From Rhizophagus irregularis (Eukaryota; Glomeromycota; Glomeromycetes; Glomerales; Glomeraceae): 64,000 nt of DNA. The stretch covers positions 4,402,001 to 4,466,000 of the forward strand of contig NC_089443.1 in the NCBI RefSeq assembly GCF_026210795.1, written 5' to 3'. Under the pieces are notes generated by a model, which did not search any database, was not told where the DNA came from, and saw only the letters and a program-made list of their open reading frames with translations. The position numbers were made by a program, and so were the translations under genes. Shown here piece by piece: positions 43,793 through 56,526 of this stretch. Within the stretch, counting starts at the first letter, position 1. Each line of letters begins with the position of its first letter.

Positions 43793-45114
43793 TTTTTATT
43801 TAAATTTAAGTTAAAAGGCTTAGATTTAAAGATCTTTGCGGTGCGGTAGTCGTGAAATACTTTATATTATGCAAATCTCCGCAGTAAATTTGCGGCTAAT
43901 TGCAAGATCTACGTGTGATTTACCCAGACTAAAACACAATGAATTTACAATAACATGTGATAATTGATAAATGTTACAAATAAATGTATTTTATTTTTTT
44001 TTTATTTTTTGGGGTACACTGGACGACTGCGTACTGAATAATACGGTACATATGTACCGTATTATTGATTAACGAATGAATAAAATATTTTTTTAATCTT
44101 TCATATTACCATCACAATAAGAGAATGATATTTTTTGATATACGATTTATCAAATTATGAATATTACGAGGGAAAAATATTTTTTATAATGCCTCGTTTT
44201 CACCTAAAATTTGTTAACACGCCAAATTTTAATACTTTATAAATATTGATGGTTATTAAAACCTACAGTACTTTCAATATTACCAACTCATCATTTTTGA
44301 AAATATTATTGTAGAAAACTTCTCTACGGTTAAAACTTCCTATCTTTTAAATTTTACTGTGATATAATAGTAGATTTGCGTCAGGCGATATCTGATGCGG
44401 GTTTCATATGTACAGTATCGTTGATACTAGAATTGTTGAAATTAGAGTATGAATATTTAAATTATTTTAAATTTGAAATGTAATGCACTTAATCAAAGAT
44501 TAGAAAATTATTGGAATTTGGAATTATACCAGTTAAATTGGTATCTTAATAAAGGGTATGAAAGCCTTCCTATAAAACAAGCCATGAATCAGGATTATAT
44601 TTAATATAGATATATACAGGTGAAAGGATTTTATTTCAAATTTTTATGTAATTTTGTTCATCACATTTATAAATATATAAATTTTCATTACATTCAGATT
44701 TAAATTAAATACGAGTAAATCTTCACCGTACAAACCCAAGAATATATAAAGCTTTAAATTGGATTTTTAATTGGTGGAAAAATAAAAAAAAAATACTTTT
44801 TAATTCACCAAAATCAGAAACGTTATAATTAATTGATTAAAATATCAGGTAATTCTTTTGTTATACTTTACCATTTGGTCTATCATCACGGTCATAATTC
44901 ATAAGAAACCATTTATATAAATTAATTTCATTAATCTATCTGAATATAATTTTTCATATTTTATAGAGAAAATATTCTGAAGGATTATATGAATTATGGT
45001 AGAATTTGAAATATTTTTAAGCAACCTTTTACTTCGGTATAAAAAGTAAAAGTTGATACCTTAGTTTCGCCATCACCACCAGAATCAAACAGATAGTATT
45101 CTCTTGGAACAAAC
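43793..45114. other. intergenic, no gene seen
   Basis: Contains the upstream region of the F-box gene and AT-rich sequence. A short palindromic phrase around TACGGTACATATGTACCGTA lies at 44042-44061. No gene. Confidence 0.5.
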
Positions 45115-45536
45115 ATGACTGACGAAGAATTTATCAAGTCCTGGGGTTATACTTTTTCACTCAACATTGATGACTTATTAAATAACTTGGACGAAACGAG
45201 AGAAGCCAAAAAAAAATGAGTCCATAGAGCGTCTCCCCTCCACTCCAAATTCTTTTATGATATACAGAGGAAACAAGCACGCTGAACTAAAACTTCTTTC
45301 TCAACTTTCTCAAGGAGAAAAAGTGAAAAATCTGCCAAATTTCAAAAGTTTAGGAGAAAAGAACCAGATGATGTAATAGAGAAGCAAAAAGGCGTCACTC
45401 AATAAAATATCCCAACTACAAAACTAACCAAAACAAAAAAAAACGTAACAATCATGAACAAAATGACGAAATTAGTGAAATTGGCACTGATTGGAATAAT
45501 ATAAACTTCAACATCACCAAATATCTATCAGTCTAA
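45115..45536 (+). pseudogene. HMG-box (MATA_HMG type) pseudogene
   Basis: Starts MTDEEFIKSWGYTFSLNIDD, LLNNLDETREAKK. After a frameshift in the A9 run near 45212 it reads SIERL / TPNSFMIYRGNKHAELK (helix 1 of an MATA-type HMG box), then after further shifts EKRTR-like RKEPDDVIEK and RRHSIKYPNYKTNQNKKKR (helix 3 and basic tail), ending TAA at 45534-45536. At least three frameshifts prevent translation. HMG boxes of this type bind the minor groove of DNA and are multicopy in arbuscular mycorrhizal fungi; only one or two are candidates for mating-type function, and nothing here links this copy to a mating locus. Confidence 0.75.
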
Positions 45537-46863
45537 TTACCAATTCAACTAACTCTCCATTGGTCGACATAGTTGGCAATGATGTTAATATATTCGGCTT
45601 TTGCTTTGATCAACTCACCAATCCAGTTAACTTGGTCGTCGATGACGGCGGCATTCAAAATATGCCTTCCCTGATCGACTTTTTTTATTTTCTTTTATCT
45701 TTTATTTCTTTTGGTTCTTTTTATTGGTCAGTCTATTAGGATCATGCTGATTTTGATGGACTGATTATTTTTTGTTAATGGCTAAATAATTCGGGGTGAC
45801 CGATAATTTACCCAATCAATAACTATTATATATTTCTACTCTTTATTTTCTTTATTTTCTTTATATTTTTCTTTTATATTTTTTATTTTCCTTCTTACCA
45901 TTTTAAAATATTGTGATAATTTATAAGAAATTAAAGAATTATCTAAATTACAAACTAAGATACTTGCAAAACATTTAATCTTAGTATTTAGGTACCGTAG
46001 TTCTAGATAAATTATAAAAAAGAATTTATATATTAAACTAGTCTTGTGAGAAAGATCTTTAACATAAGGATCATCCTATAACCATTAATGTCTTTGTTTT
46101 CTTTCTACCTTAAAGATACTGTAAGTTCAATACACCACTAAAATTATTGGAATATTCTTATAGAATTATGAATGTAACAAATATGGATAATTTAAATAAA
46201 ATTTTAAAAAATTACTCATAATTAAAGACGTAAATTTATTTGAGAAAATAATTATGACATTTTAATTATTATTTTTTTCATGTAAAGCCGTTCATGGTCG
46301 GTTACACTAAAATTGCGGTCAATTTTGTTTGTAGAAGAGTATTAAAAAGAAAATTTTACATGATTTTTTTTTTGGCTGGGTTGCGCGCAAACTCAAACCT
46401 GACCTTTAGATTGTTATCCCGGATTTTAAATGTGAACAAAACGATGAGCTAAAAAGATGAAACATAAAAAATTAATTTGATTTAATATATTTTAACATTA
46501 GAAAATATACTGGTTTATTCCAAACAAGCAGTGCACTGAGTGCTGTATTGAAAATTTCACAATAAAAGAAATTGATCATGTTTGCATTCTATAAACAATA
46601 TTGTTTTTTCTTTTTGATCAAATTACAAACTCAACACTTTAAATAGTTGAAAACTTTAAAAATTAAATAAGTATAGAAAGTTAAGAGACTGTGAAAGTTA
46701 AAAATCATCATTTTAATCTAGATTAAATGTAAAAAATCAAAAAATCGAATCATTTTCGTACTTTAAATACGCCTATAATTGCAGTAAATTATCATGAGAG
46801 ATCCCTTATTAAATACTTTTAACAATAATATTTTTGTTTTTTTGGTAAGAATATTTTGTATAT
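45537..46863. other. intergenic, no gene seen
   Basis: 45700-45950 is T-rich on the plus strand. The remainder is AT-rich 3' flank of the convergent BTB gene. No gene is supported. Confidence 0.5.
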
Positions 46864-48375
46864 TTATCTCTTTATAATTTGAAATACTTCAAAATCTTCC
46901 ATAGTAAATTGACCTTCGGTATCTCTTATCTTTTTTTTATAATAATTCTTTTTATAACGAGTTTCATTATAAACTTCAGATTCATGAGCAGCATGTATAA
47001 TAATGTCAAAACCAAAAAATGGACCATCGTTAGGGCCATAACGTATTGCATAATCTGTATATTTTACATTACTAATTATCCTATCTTCGACATTATCATT
47101 TTTAAAAGAAAAAATAAAACTGTCCACAGCTTTTCCACAACCACCAGAAGATTCCCATTTTAAAGGATTATATCCACCAAGAATTTCTTCCGTTCCTTTT
47201 ACTTTAATAAAGGTAATGGTATTACATTTATCATCACATAATTCATGAAATTTTTTGGGTGTAAATCCATCTCGGCTCCCTCTTAACAATAGTTGAAATT
47301 TGTATGGTTCTTTTAAATAAGCAAAATTATTTCTAGCATCCAATTTATCAATCCATCTTGAAATAGTTGAAATAATATTCAAGTTATCAACAATTTTTGA
47401 ATCAATAATACTCCCAATTCTAATATTTCTAGGAGGTAAAATGTTGTCATTTGGTTCACTATTAGGATCCAAATGAGAATTTAATAAATCTTCATAAAAT
47501 TGATGTTTTATGAGTCTTTTATAGGGACGAACTTTTTCCAAAAATTCTTTGGATGATAAACTAAAAAATCTAATTAAAGATAAACAATGTTGTAAAGTAT
47601 TTTCCATTGTTTTAAAATCATCATCTGACCAAGTATTAGGATCTGGAAGAAGTGTAGGATTTTGTGCAAGTCCCCATTTTAATACATGTTCCCAAACTTC
47701 GATTTCTTTCATTTGTAAATCATCTCTTTTAATAAGTTGTACTAAAGATTTTTCAGGAAGCGACGTGAAATCAAGTGATTTAAATATTTTCTCTGGAGAG
47801 TTTGCCATAAAGTTCGTACAAAATTGTTGAAGTTCTAATAAAGAATTTGACTGAAAACTTGTTCTATGAATAAGTTCAAAATGTTGTTCCATCCATTTAG
47901 ATTTATTCTCAATAAAATATTTTTGTAAATAATCAACTAATTCTTGAAGAAGCAACTCTTCCGCAGCGATTAAAATTTTGAGAATTTCTAAAGTGTCTTG
48001 TTCATTCAATGAAAGAGTACCACCATAGATATACCTATAATACGAAAATTTAAAGTTCGAATTTGAACATGAGTCCATGATATTTCGTATTTAATTTATT
48101 GCATGTATTTAAACTTACTTTAAGATAATTTGGAAAACTTCGGGCGATATCTTTGATAATTTAATATGAGATAATATATTCTCCTTATTTCGATTTTTGT
48201 TAGAAGCCAAAATCCTTCGTAAGTATGGAGAACGGTAACACAAAATACTCATGTGCGCACGTAGAATTTTTACATTAGGATCTTCGCCGACTTCGATAGT
48301 GATATCATAATATTCATCGTCATCTAATAACTTAATATAATTTTGACTTAATTTTGAAAGAAATTGCGTTGACAT
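46864..48375 (-). CDS. BTB-BACK-TLDc domain protein
   Basis: Two exons, 48375-48119 and 48034-46864, with a GTAAGT...TATAG intron of 84 nt (48035-48118). The splice restores ILKYIYGGTLSLNEQDTLEI and gives 475 residues. Residues 1-110 are a BTB fold (YYDITIEVGEDPNVKILRAH, LCYRSPYLRRIL, KYIYGG). Residues about 125-230 are BACK-like (IHRTSFQSNSLLELQQFCTN, WEHVLKWGLAQNP). Residues about 300-475 are TLDc (FQLLLRGSRDGFTPKKFHE, CNTITFIKVKGTEEILGGYN, SFIFSF, GPFFGFDIII). Proteins of this plan are probable CUL3-ligase adaptors; the TLDc function is unclear. The family is highly expanded in Rhizophagus. No defect seen. Confidence 0.93.
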
Positions 48376-49627
48376 ATTTTAGGCAAAGAAAAATACACTT
48401 AATGTGGGACAGTGGGAGAAAGAGTATGAAATTATGTTTAAAACCATTTTGAATTCATTTATGATTGACTGACGTAGATTCTTTCCAAATTAAAATAAAG
48501 ATTTTACCACGCCATACTTTGTGGAATTTCATTGGTCATAGTTGATCAAGGTTGATTAGTGCGACATACTGCGCAGTTGACAATAATAAAAAGATTTTTT
48601 CCTTATGATAGTACTTGAATACTAATGTTACTAATATGGTTTGCTCTGTATATTCACTATATTGTATCCATTTGATATAATAACGCCTGACCGAAGCTTT
48701 ATGGAGTGTCACTCCTCGAACTGACGAATGGATGAACCATTAGGAACGTTACTACACTCTTTTAATTAATTAAATTTCAGATAAAGTTATAAAGTTACAC
48801 TTTCCGGTTTTAAGTTTGGTATTTAGCTTTGAACTTTAGAAGATTTGTTATTTTTAAAATGTATGTAATATTAAAAATAATAATTATGGGAATTTAGGAT
48901 TATTAACGTGGAATCGTTTTTCTATTTAGTGAAAAATTTAATATGTATCGTAGCGGTAGGCCTTTTATCATTAGTTGTATCGATACTAGTTCTAGTAAAA
49001 AAAAATAATTAGTAATCCGCATAAAAAATCGAGGGATATATGTATAATATGAAATTTTCACAATTTTGTATCTAATATTCCTTCTAATAAAGATAATAAA
49101 ATGCAATATTAAAATTAGCAATTAAGGTTGATAAATATAATGTTCATCTTCCTTTTTAATATAATTTTTCTTTTAATTAGAGATATCACATTTTTATAAA
49201 TTTTTTATGGGTGATTTATTCAATAAATAATGATAAATATAAATACAGTAAACGCTGTATATTTATTAAATATATGACCATTAAAATTTAAAATCCAGTT
49301 TAATTACATATATATATAAAAAAAATTCGCCAGTCCATTAAATTGGTGTAGCAAAAAAAAAAATCATCTTCAGTCTTAGCAACATTAAACAGGATTTTAA
49401 ATTATAATGATAAAAAAGGAAAAAAAAATATTTAAAATAATACAAGCAATTAAAATTTACTAATTACTAATTTGTTATTTGTTCTAAATTTCTATTTTTA
49501 CCTAAATACGATTAATGAACATAAAATTTTTAATGGTTTAAATTAAAATTTACCATTTTAATTTAATGATTCTGTTTAATAAATTAAATGATGTTAATAT
49601 TTTAAATTTAATATTATTTTAAATAAT
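48376..49627. other. intergenic, no gene seen
   Basis: Upstream region of the BTB gene and downstream region of the kinase gene. An isolated 72-codon frame near 48.9-49.1 kb has no supporting feature. Confidence 0.5.
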
Positions 49628-52600
49628 TTATTGAATAATACCTGAAAATATTTCACTTATTATATCATCATTTTGTTCATAATAATCATCAGAATTTTTT
49701 GGCTCAGGAAGATTATCAAAATTAAGTAATCTACTTGAATAAATAGCTTCTGGATGTGTTTTATATGATAAACTAGTCAAAGATTTATTACTAATTGGTA
49801 AATTATCATTAATTTCTTCTTTAATTTCTTCATTTTGTTTTAAATTACTCATGTTTATTTCCCATAATTCATCTATAATTTCAATTGCTGTCGGTCGAAT
49901 TGATGAATTTGCATCTAAGCATCTTTTGATTAAATGTATAATTGATTGAGATACTCCAGTATCAAACCTTGGCCTAAGCCCTTGACAAATTTTAATTGCT
50001 AAATTGTCATCATGACTTAAATTATAATACGGAGGTAATCCAGAAATTATTTCATACATAATTATACCAAAACTGTAAATATCAGCAGCTTTAGTATAAC
50101 TTTGCCCTCGTAAAATTTCGGGAGCAATATAAGGCAAAACACCATATATACTATTTTTTGGAATTTCCCATGTATTATAATCTGCAGGTTTACATAATCC
50201 TATATCGCCTATGAGAATATCTTCATAATTTTTTAGTATATTTCCAGTATGTAAATCTTGATGAAATAATTCATTATTATGAATATTATAAAGTCCAGAT
50301 GCAATATTATGCAAATAATTAATCTTTACATTCCAACTTAATTCATTATAATTTTTATTTAGATAATCTCGCAAACTTCCACTCTCTGCATAATCCAGGA
50401 CCATCATATAATTTTTTGTTTCTGGATCCTGAGTTATTCCATAATATTTAATATAAAAATTTTTTTCATATACTTGTCTATGCGATGTAATCTACATATA
50501 AAATATGCAAAATGTATTAATAAAAATATATAATCATCGAAAATCTCATTAAACAATAAATTAATAATACCTCATTCATAAATTCTAGTGTGACATTACT
50601 TGAATTATTTAGACTTTTCAGAGCTACAAACCTATGTTGATCACTTCTTTCCCAAGTTTTATTATGCTTATCCCACTTGTTCATATAACCATCAATCCAA
50701 TTTGCTCTATATACCTTGCCAAATCCACCTTCCGCAATATACTTAATATCATAAAATTTATCATAAGGTATCCATTCTAATATATTTTTTACATCTTTAT
50801 GAGCCAATAACTGAGTATCTTGAATAAATTTATCAATATCATCATTGCCACTAGTCCAATTGTTAAAATTTTGTTGAAATCGTTTTGAATAGCATATATA
50901 ATCACATTCTTTACATTTTTCATTCAAAACTACCATATAATCTTTTGTTTCTGGATTTTGAGTTATTCCATAAGCTTTATTAACCTACGAATATAATATA
51001 ATATAGTAAAGATTAAAGGCTTACAAAAATTATAAAAAAAATAAACTTATACCTTATTTATAAATTCTAATGCAATATCTTTTGGATTATTTAATTTTTT
51101 CAGTTCTACAATCATATTTTGATCTTCTCTTTCCCAATCTTGATTATCATGATGCCAATAACTTATATTTCCATCAATCCAATTTGCTTTATATTTATCT
51201 TCTGTAATACATTTAATATTATAAAATTTATCATAAGATATCCATTCTAATACATTTTCCATATCATAATGAGCTGAACACTGAGTATCTTGAATAAATT
51301 TATCAATATTATCATTGTCACTAGTCCAATTTATGAAATTTTGTTGAAAACGTATTGTATAACATATATCATTACATCTTTTACATTTTTCATTTAAAAC
51401 CATCATATAATTTTTTGTTTCTGGATCCTTGGTTATTCCGTAAAATACATAATCTATTTTAATCTATAATATAATATATTAGCAAAAAATTGAATATTTA
51501 TCATATTTATCAAAATTTTAAATAAAAAATCGAATAATTATACCTCATTCATAAATTCTAATGTAATATTTTTTATATTATTTAATCTTTTTAATTCCAC
51601 AATCATATTTTGACTTACTCTTGTCCAATTTTGATTATTACTATCCCAATCCCACATATATCCATCAATCCAATTTGCTTGATACCTGTTTTCTGCAATG
51701 CATTTGATATTGTAAAATTTATCATAAGGTATCCATTCTAATGCTTTTTTCTTATCTTCATGAGTCGATAGCTGAGTATCTTGAATAAATTTATCAATAT
51801 CTTCATTGTCACTAGTCCAATTTATGAAATTTTGTTGAAAATGTATTGTATAGCATGTATAATTACATTTTTTACATTTATCTCCTAAAACCATTATATA
51901 GTCTTTTGTTTCTGGATCCTGAGTTATACCATAAAATATATAATCTTTTTTAACCTATAAATTATAATATATTAGCAAAAAAAAAATTGAATATTTATCA
52001 AAAATTTTTAATAAAAAATAAACTTATTATACCTTATTCGCAAGTTCAAATATGTTATTTTTTAGATTATTAAATATTTTTAATTTCACAATCATATTTT
52101 TACCTTTTCTTTCCCAATTTTGATTTATATGATCCCAATCAAATAAATTTCCATCAATCCAATTTGCTCTATACGTGTCTTCTTCAATACTTTCAATATT
52201 ATAAAATTTATCGTAAAGTATCCATTCTAATGTATTTTTTGTATCTTTATGAGTTGATAGCTGAGCATCTTGAATAAATTTATCAATATCATGATTACCA
52301 CTAGTCCAATTTAAAAAATTTTGTTGAAAAAGTTTTGAATAACATGTATAATTACATTTCTTGCATCTTTCATTTACAACCATCATATAAATTTTTGTTT
52401 CTGGATTCTGAGTTATTCCATAAAATGAATAATCTATTTTTGTCTGCAAAATAAAATATATTAGTAAGAAATTAAAGATATACTAAAATATTAATAAAAA
52501 AAATTTATCTTACCTCATTCATGAATTCTAATGTAAGTTCTTTTGTATTATTTAATCTTTTCAATTCCACAATCATATTTTGACCAATTCTTCTCCAATT

Positions 52601-53858
52601 TTGATTATCATCATCCCAATAACTTATATTTCCATCAATCCAATTTGCACTATATTTGTTTTCTGTAGTATATTTAATATTATAAAGTTTATCATAAGGT
52701 ATCCATTCTAATGAATTTCTTACATAATCATTAGTATGTTCTAATAATTGAGTATCATGAATAAATTTATCAATATCATCATTGCCACTGGTCCAATTGT
52801 TGAAATATTGTTGAAAATACATTGCATAACATGTATAATTACATCGTTTACATTTATTCCTCAAAACCATTATATAATCTTTTGTTTCCGGATTCTGAGT
52901 TATTCCATAAAATAAATAATCTATTTTTGTCTGTAAAATAAAATATATTTAGTAAGAAATTAAAGATATACTAAAAATAGTAATAAAAATAAATTTATCT
53001 TACCTCATTAATGAATTCTAATGTAATTTCTTTTGAATTATTTAATCTTTTCAATTCCACAATCATATTTTGACTTTTTCTTTCCCAATTTTGATTATCA
53101 TCATTCCAATAAATTATATTTCCATCAATCCAATTTGCTTTATACTTGTCATCTGCAATATTCTTGACATTATAAAATCTATCGTAAGATATCCATTCTA
53201 ACGCTTCTTCCGGACCATCATGAGCTGATAGCTGAGTATTCCGAATAAGTTTATCAATATCAACATTGCCACTAGTCCAATTGTTGAAATTTTGTTGAAA
53301 TTGTTTTGCAAAACATGATGTATTATTGCATTTTTTACATTCACCACTCAAAACCATTATATAATTTAATGTTTCTGGATCCTGAGTTATCCCATAAACT
53401 TTATTAATCTACAAATATATAATAATGTATTAGAAAAAAAATGAAAATTTATCAAAAAATTTTAATAAAAAATAAATTTATCATACCTCATCCACAAATT
53501 CCAATGTAATACTTTTTGGATTATTTAATATTTTCAGTTCTACAATCATATCTTGATTTATTCTTTTCCAATAACCACTCCAATAACTTAAATAACTTAT
53601 ATTTCCGTCAATCCAATTTGCTTTATACCTGCCTTCTGTAATATTCTTGATATTATAAAATCTATCGTAAGGTATCCATTCTAACGCTTTACTTGGATTT
53701 TCATGAGTTGACAGTTGAGTATCTTGAATAAATTTATCTATATCATCGTTTCCACTAGTCCAATTTTTGAAATTTTGTTGGAAATGTATTGTGTAACATA
53801 CATAATTGCATTTTTTACATATCTTATATGATAACTTAATTACTTTATTTTTATCCAT
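49628..53858 (-). CDS. protein kinase with seven tandem N-lobe modules
   Basis: Eight exons, all introns phase 0: 53858-53487, 53408-53004, 52930-52514, 52443-52033, 51954-51544, 51463-51053, 50984-50571 and 50491-49628, giving 1234 residues. Exons 2-7 are copies of one 135-139 codon module and exon 1 is a variant of it: YGITQDPETK..YIMV (strands 4-5 of a kinase), a CKKCNYTCY knuckle, FQQNFNNWTSGNDDIDKFIQ, LEWIPYDKFYNIK, RANWIDG, W, VELKRLNN and LEFMNEV (helix C). Only module 7 has the glycine loop AEGGFGKVYRANW and FVALKSL; modules 1-6 have three residues such as DDKYKANW instead. Exon 8 is a normal C-lobe with HQDLHTGNIL, IGDIGLC (DFG changed to DIG) and YIAPEIL, plus a tail. The last module plus exon 8 should form one active TKL-type kinase; modules 1-6 cannot bind ATP in the usual way. 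The period of about 490 bp indicates exon-intron duplication. Confidence 0.9.
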
Positions 53859-53871
53859 TGAGATTTTTTCA

Positions 53872-54025
53872 AACCCTATAAAAAATTTTATTCGTTATTT
53901 CTGTAAAAACTCCGTAAAAATGAGCCTTTCACGGATCTATTCACGGAAAATGTAAATAATTTGATAAATTCCGCGATTTTATGAGTCTTTTCGGAAAAAG
54001 ATGGAATATAAAAAACGGATTACAG
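53872..54025 (+). repeat. CCCTATAAAAA-ended repeat, copy 2
   Basis: Begins CCCTATAAAAAATTTTATTC 14 bp upstream of the kinase start codon and matches 20856-20993 in order: CGTTATTTCTGTAAAAA, CGTAAAAATGAGCCTTTCAC, ATTCACGGAAAATG, AAAAAGATGGAATATAAAAA. It therefore occupies the immediate 5' region of the kinase gene and could supply or displace its promoter or 5' UTR. Confidence 0.65.
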
Positions 54026-54892
54026 GGAAATTATAATCGAATTCAGATTAAAAGAAATAAAAAAAAAGTATCTGAAAAAAATTATTTCAGCCCTAGCGGC
54101 AGTGTTTTATAAAAAAGTGCATATGCAAATAATTACGTATTCTGTGTCAATATCATTGTACCACTGACATGATTTTGATGTCATTCGGGTGATTTTAATT
54201 TGATGATTACCCGAATTGTGTTTTACTTGTTGTTACACAAATATTTAAAATTAATATTTAAATAAAGTACTTTAATATTATTATTGTTTTATTTATTTTA
54301 TAAAAATTACAAGGATTGAGATACATTTCTCAATTAATATACTTCTTGCAACATAATAACATAAATCTCTCTTCGTGATATACAGTAATTTCCAAAATAA
54401 ATTTTTTTTTTTGTTAGTAACGCATTTCTTTATTTATCATTGTGCCAAACGGACAATAAATAAAGGTCAGAAATACATAGTAATATACAAGTGCAATTAA
54501 ACTAAAAAACAATACACAGAAAAAGAAAACTAGCCTTTGTAAATCATAATCGTGATCGTAAAATTGAATGTGCATGATTTACACAACCAGCTTTGAATAT
54601 TATGTAAGCATATTGCTTTTTTATATATTTGAATATTGATATGCTTTGAAATTAAAGACAATCTGAAATCATATTATATACATTTTTAAAATTTCGGAAT
54701 TATTACCATTTTTAGGTGAACAGTTATTGATTCTTGTAATTAATAGTTCTTTATTCTTGAATAAGAGTGTTCTCGAGCCCCTCAATTGATAGACTGATGA
54801 GTGGTCTAGTTAGTCAAAATAATTTAATGAACAAGCAATCTAAAAACCACATCTTCAATCGCTCATCTGATCCAAGCTGAATTGTCTGGCGA
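54026..54892. other. intergenic, no gene seen
   Basis: AT-rich. A T12 run near 54405 followed by non-repetitive sequence on the plus strand could be the poly(A) end of an old minus-strand retroelement, but no coding sequence remains. Confidence 0.4.
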
Positions 54893-54909
54893 AGATCGTT
54901 AGTTATCAT

Positions 54910-55551
54910 TTTTTTTTTTGTTTTTTAAATAGTGACGCGTTTTATTAAATAAGTTAAATCAAAAGGATTACATAATTAAATATAAAAACACTTAGAGTAT
55001 AAGAAAAATAAATTTTCTTATCCCCTATAACTAAGTTTATCCTATTCTAACATTAAATTATTTCTAACTAATCTAAATCAAATTATGTAATACTATCTAG
55101 CTAATTTAGGTATTAGGTCCCACCTGTTATTTATATTGTTCCCATCCGTCACTTCCCCTTTCATTTTATCCAACGTTACTAAACTAATTATTTTATTATT
55201 ATTTTTTTCTAATTTTTCTAAATTTTTTTCTCTTTTTTGTTTTTTATTATTACATTTATTAACGTTCGTTCTTTCTTCTGAAATTTCTTTAATTTTCCTC
55301 TTTTTTAATATCATTTTCTCCAATCCTTCTTTCTTTTCCAATTCAGCTATATCTTCACATCTTTTAATCCAAATTCTTCTTTTAATCTCTTCATATATAA
55401 AGTTCCATAGTTTCTTAACGACCTCTTTGCTTTCTTTTTTATTAGATAATTTGTTAAAATTTGTATTATATACGCCTCTTACAATTTCCCCGCTCTATTC
55501 ATTCCTCTCAGAATTACTGAAGGCTGTTCAATAATTCTTATTAATCACAAT
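54910..55551 (-). mobile_element. 5'-truncated LINE with 17-bp target duplication
   Basis: Flanked by an exact 17-bp duplication AGATCGTTAGTTATCAT (54893-54909 and 55552-55568). The minus strand ends in a poly(A)-like tract (T-rich at 54910-54929 on the plus strand). Upstream of that it encodes the C-terminal part of a non-LTR retrotransposon ORF: KKESKEVVKKLWNFIYEEIK, RRIWIKRCEDIAELEKKEG, a lysine-rich stretch and NNRWDLIPKLAR at the stop. The reverse transcriptase and endonuclease domains are absent, so the copy was dead on arrival. The LINE family name is not determined. Confidence 0.8.
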
Positions 55552-55568
55552 AGATCGTTAGTTATCAT

Positions 55569-56526
55569 CGATTATATTGCCACGGAGATTTCACGTAAAC
55601 AGGACCCCGAAATATATAAAAAGGCCAAGAAAATTTTAGGGCCGGAATTATGATAATTTCGGTCGGTATCCAAAAAAGGTAATAGTTTCTGCCAGGAATT
55701 GGAAAAGGATTTTCGTATATATATAAATATATATATATTATTTTTTTTTTTTGCGCGGGGTCCTACATAAACCATAATTCTGGTCATGCGGCCCAGACAT
55801 ATTCCAAACCTAATTTTAAAAACAGAATTTTTATTAATTTTTAGCAGCAAGATTTGCTTTATTTATATACTTAATTGTCAGTCAAAAGTTTTTTATAATA
55901 TAAGTTAATCATTTCTAATATTACTTATATTTTTATAAAAAAATTTAAGTATTTTATATTATTTTTATAAAAAAAAGAAAGAAAAAATTTTCAAATTCGA
56001 TGCGATGAATGATCGGTAGATGAGATTGGTTAAATGTCACGTGTTCTGCAAAATTCGTTATATCATGAATTCGTTATACTGAGGGCAGACTGTATATTCA
56101 TTTCGGTAAGTGGATAATTATTACAAGGCACGAAGTATAATATATTTTTTTTATCATACGTTACACATTTTTGTGATATTGGCGAAACTGCGGTATTATA
56201 ATTTACGACATTTAAAATACAGTAGATTACTTTTTATATTTCAAATTATTTTAAATTTTTTCATAGGGAAACAAATTAAACTTTACTTGATCAAAAGGAC
56301 ACCAATTTTACAAAATTAACTTAAAAGATTTGTAAGGTCTGATTCGAGATTATACTCCCCTACGTAAACCGGAACATGACCATTTACCCTTTGCCCAGTT
56401 AAACATCGAAATATTATAGATATTTCTTTAAGTACTAAACATCGGATAAACGAGTAAACAATGGTAATTAAATTGCCGAAAACTGTGATCCAAGTTTCTC
56501 AAAAAAAGAAGAAAACCCCCAAAAAA
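55569..56526. other. intergenic, no gene seen
   Basis: AT-rich, with a (TA)n run near 55715-55740. Short frames here are not supported. Confidence 0.5.

Noticed and set aside
55136-55534. Plus-strand frame of 132 codons rich in Phe/Leu/Ser
   Set aside because: It is the antisense of the LINE C-terminal coding sequence, which has the recognisable motifs.
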